DNA from: Mycobacterium colombiense
GTDB taxonomy: Bacteria > Actinomycetota > Actinomycetes > Mycobacteriales > Mycobacteriaceae
NCBI RefSeq assembly: GCF_003284935.1
Contig: NZ_QMEV01000020.1
Coordinates: 1-64,000, forward strand
Length of the DNA stretch: 64,000 nucleotides
Direction of reading: 5' to 3'
Shown: one piece after another, positions 62,177 to 64,000 of the stretch
Position numbering within the stretch: the first letter of the stretch is position 1
Layout: each line of letters begins with the position of its first letter
Notes under the pieces: model-generated
Told to the model about the DNA's origin: nothing
Database searches by the model: none
Seen by the model: the letters and a program-made list of their open reading frames with translations, nothing else
Made by a program: the position numbers and the translations under genes

Positions 62177-63081
62177 TGGCGCCTTTGAGACTGTTGCCGC
62201 AGTTAACCGAGAATGACGTAGCAGTCATCGAAGCTGCCAAGGCAGATACATCGATGCCAAGCGTCGGTGATCTGTGGATGCTCGCATGGGATGGTGAAGA
62301 GCTTGGGCTCGCACTCATTGCGGCTGTTCGACAGGGTTACATATTGATCTGGCCGGTGACCGATGTTCACCTGGCCGCATCTGCACCCTGCTTTCGTCTC
62401 CAAGTCGATGGGTTGGCCGCCGATTTCAACGTCTGGCCGGAAGCGGAGGCCGGTGTGTCGAACGCTCTCCTCTCCCACCGAATTCGTCCAATGACCATTT
62501 CGGACAAAGTGATTCGAGGCCTCCACGCCGCAATTCGCGGCGAAGGTGACATCCCGTCCGGCGTCGAACTTGTCGGGGCACGAGACGATGCCACCTCCGA
62601 AGACGCTCTTGCAACAGTGTGCGATTTCGTCGTCGCTTTGAGCGATATCGAGTGGACCGAGCCGAGAATCGGACGAAGCCCGTTCTCTCCCGACGCCCTC
62701 GTCGAGCAGGGCATAACAATGCGCGAAATCGCCACACAAACCTCAGTTGCCCCGGCCTCCGCGCGCGCAATGTTCGATGGCAAGCGGGTAGTGCCGGCTG
62801 ATCTCGTTCTCGCAATCGCGCGGCGGCATGACGTTGCACCCGGCTCCCTGATCGGTCCGCTGGCCGGGATTGAGGTGGCTGCAATCGATCATCCACGGCG
62901 CAAGGCGCAGATAACCGAGCTAGCTGCTCGACGCCACGTGGATGAAGCAACTTCACGTGCCGAAGTCTGGGAGGCAGCACAACGCGCGGCGCGGATAAGC
63001 TCCCGGGATGTGTCTGTCGAGGCCAGAGTGGACCAAGCTGTTCAAGATCTCTTGAATGAAGACCCACCTTTACAGCAATGA
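62176..63081 (+). CDS. HTH-containing protein paired with ImmA/IrrE peptidase
   Basis: A 301-aa protein. Residues about 175-220 look like an XRE-type helix-turn-helix (LVEQGITMREIATQTSVAPA, SARAMFDGKRVVPADLVLAI). The N-terminal half (DLWMLAWDGEELGLALIAAV, ILIWPVTDVHLAASA) resembles a small beta-barrel domain. The C-terminus is helical. It overlaps the ImmA gene by 26 bp. XRE regulators cut by ImmA-type peptidases are a known phage-element arrangement (ImmR/ImmA), which suggests this protein is the substrate. Confidence 0.6.
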   Translation: MAPLRLLPQLTENDVAVIEAAKADTSMPSVGDLWMLAWDGEELGLALIAAVRQGYILIWPVTDVHLAASAPCFRLQVDGLAADFNVWPEAEAGVSNALLSHRIRPMTISDKVIRGLHAAIRGEGDIPSGVELVGARDDATSEDALATVCDFVVALSDIEWTEPRIGRSPFSPDALVEQGITMREIATQTSVAPASARAMFDGKRVVPADLVLAIARRHDVAPGSLIGPLAGIEVAAIDHPRRKAQITELAARRHVDEATSRAEVWEAAQRAARISSRDVSVEARVDQAVQDLLNEDPPLQQ

Positions 63082-64000
63082 CCGCATTTGGAAAAAGCTC
63101 GGCGACGATCGACTGGGCATTGCCACGCTTGAGGATGCTGTTCCAGCACCGGTATCCAGAAGCCGCAGAAGTGGCCCATTTAGACGCCCGTGCGGCTATC
63201 GCACGATGGAAGATGTTGTCTTTATTGAGGACCCGCGGCCGAGAGTTCGGTTGTGTCAAATCGATGCCACTTACGACCCCGAGCCACCGACTATTCGTTG
63301 GCGCCCTCTGGGTTCCCGCCGCGACAACTTCACCCTGCTCCACGAGGTTGCTCACCACCTACTCGCCTTCGACGAAGAGTGGTGCTTCGACGTCGCACCC
63401 GCGCTCGGCGAACAGACTAGCAAGTACGCAGAAGAATCAATCGCCGATGCTTTCGCCGCCGACGTGCTGATAGACGAAGAAACCGCGAGTAGTGCTTTCG
63501 CGTCGGGAGTGACGTCTCAGGCTTGCGTCGACCTATATCGCAGAACTGCCGCATCAGCAACCGCGTGCCTGGCTCGCGCTTTGAGCCAGTCGGGTAACAG
63601 ATTAGTTCTCCTGACTGATCTCGAAGGGCGCGTGTGGTTCGGTGCGACGACTGGCGAGCCATATAACCCGGGCCGGGGAACCATTCAGCCAGCGATCGCA
63701 TCTGCGGCGGAACATGCGTTGCGGACCGATGGGTCGTATCGGTTCTCAGGCGGCGAGGGCATTCGGTATCGCTCCGGATCTGCTTTCACCGCGGTGAATA
63801 TTGACGTCACTGTTGAAGGTGGTCTCGTGTTCGCGATCGTTGAACAAGCCCAGCGTACGCGCCACGACTACGACACGTACGAAATGACTTGCCCGGAGTG
63901 CGAAGAAGACTTAACGTCGGCGGACCTTTGCCAAAAATGTCGTGAGCCGAAATGTGTTCGCTGCCGGGCATGTTCATGTCCCCGACAGCGGGCTCTATGC
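63056..64000 (+). CDS. ImmA/IrrE-family zinc metallopeptidase with C-terminal zinc ribbons, open at window end
   Basis: I read this frame from ATG 63056 (MKTHLYSNDRIWKKLGDDRL) without a stop to base 64000 (315 codons). The catalytic motif is H96-E-V-A-H100 in LLHEVAHHLLAFDEE, and the third ligand region is YAEESIADAFAADVL. After about residue 280 comes a cysteine-rich tail, MTCPECEEDLTSADLCQKCR with more Cys pairs, i.e. zinc ribbons. ImmA/IrrE peptidases cleave XRE repressors on a stress or DNA-damage signal. The zinc ribbons could be the sensor. Confidence 0.75.
   Translation, partial: MKTHLYSNDRIWKKLGDDRLGIATLEDAVPAPVSRSRRSGPFRRPCGYRTMEDVVFIEDPRPRVRLCQIDATYDPEPPTIRWRPLGSRRDNFTLLHEVAHHLLAFDEEWCFDVAPALGEQTSKYAEESIADAFAADVLIDEETASSAFASGVTSQACVDLYRRTAASATACLARALSQSGNRLVLLTDLEGRVWFGATTGEPYNPGRGTIQPAIASAAEHALRTDGSYRFSGGEGIRYRSGSAFTAVNIDVTVEGGLVFAIVEQAQRTRHDYDTYEMTCPECEEDLTSADLCQKCREPKCVRCRACSCPRQRALC

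Noticed and set aside
63078..63470. 130-aa ORF after the HTH gene
   Set aside because: The ATGA overlap is tempting, but the frame from 63056 carries HEVAHH and the zinc ribbons and stays open to the window end; this one is a shadow.

Overview
The window looks like the chromosome of a non-tuberculous Mycobacterium. The left part carries the phosphatidylinositol mannoside cluster (pimA, patA, pgsA1, a HIT-family AP4A phosphorylase, thrS). It is followed by genes whose order and lengths I recall from the Rv2616-Rv2622, Rv2633c and Rv2637-Rv2638 parts of M. tuberculosis. Coding is GC-rich there, with many 1-4 base stop/start overlaps.

Layout. 1-13.1 kb: conserved mycobacterial core (PIM and lipid synthesis, thrS, thioesterase, aldo/keto reductase, a DoxX protein facing a cysteine-bearing regulator, nitronate monooxygenase, ferredoxin, methyltransferase). 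13.2-23.4 kb: an EthR-like TetR regulator, then an aromatic-acid module: pcaB-pcaG-pcaH on the minus strand, a hemerythrin/Rieske pair, and a plus-strand operon of ring-hydroxylating dioxygenase alpha and beta, an 88-aa protein, a dihydrodiol dehydrogenase and a class II aldolase-type decarboxylase, with an IclR regulator. Together they suggest ring dihydroxylation, rearomatisation and decarboxylation (a phthalate-3,4-dioxygenase-like route) feeding protocatechuate into the beta-ketoadipate pathway. 23.5-35.1 kb: mixed metabolism (SGNH hydrolase, DedA, STAS protein, GCS2-type ligase, TSUP exporter, catalase, SDR, FadD, a frameshifted metallo-beta-lactamase-fold gene, enoyl-CoA hydratase).

35,261-45,475 is an integrated phiRv2-like element. 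A 21-bp direct repeat is the 3' end of tRNA-Val(CAC). The element carries a tyrosine integrase, an excisionase-like HTH, a chain of coupled small genes, an HK97-type capsid gene, a P27-type small terminase, a Gly/Ser/Tyr-rich surface-type protein and a tandem-repeat membrane protein. No portal, prohead protease, large terminase, tail or lysis genes are visible, so it reads as a capsid-encoding satellite rather than a complete prophage. Paired 11-bp-spaced repeats beside both ends look like integrase arm sites.

45.4-48.1 kb holds a tRNA cluster (Val-CAC on minus; Gly-GCC, Cys-GCA, Val-GAC on plus), an integrase remnant, a 458-aa unknown protein and a decayed second copy of the tRNA-Val(GAC) 3' region. 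This is a probable scar of another integration.

48.8-64 kb is an anti-phage-type island. A minus-strand operon encodes a 1810-aa UPF1-like SF1 helicase with a C-terminal Vsr/DUF559-like nuclease and DUF3320-like tail, a DUF6361 protein, a two-HKD phospholipase-D-like protein, a 1041-aa SNF2-type helicase, and a possible OGG-fold DNA glycosylase. A divergent plus-strand set encodes a small PemK/MazF-like candidate, an HTH protein and an ImmA/IrrE-type zinc metallopeptidase that runs off the window. This island is the best candidate for an undescribed or atypical system.
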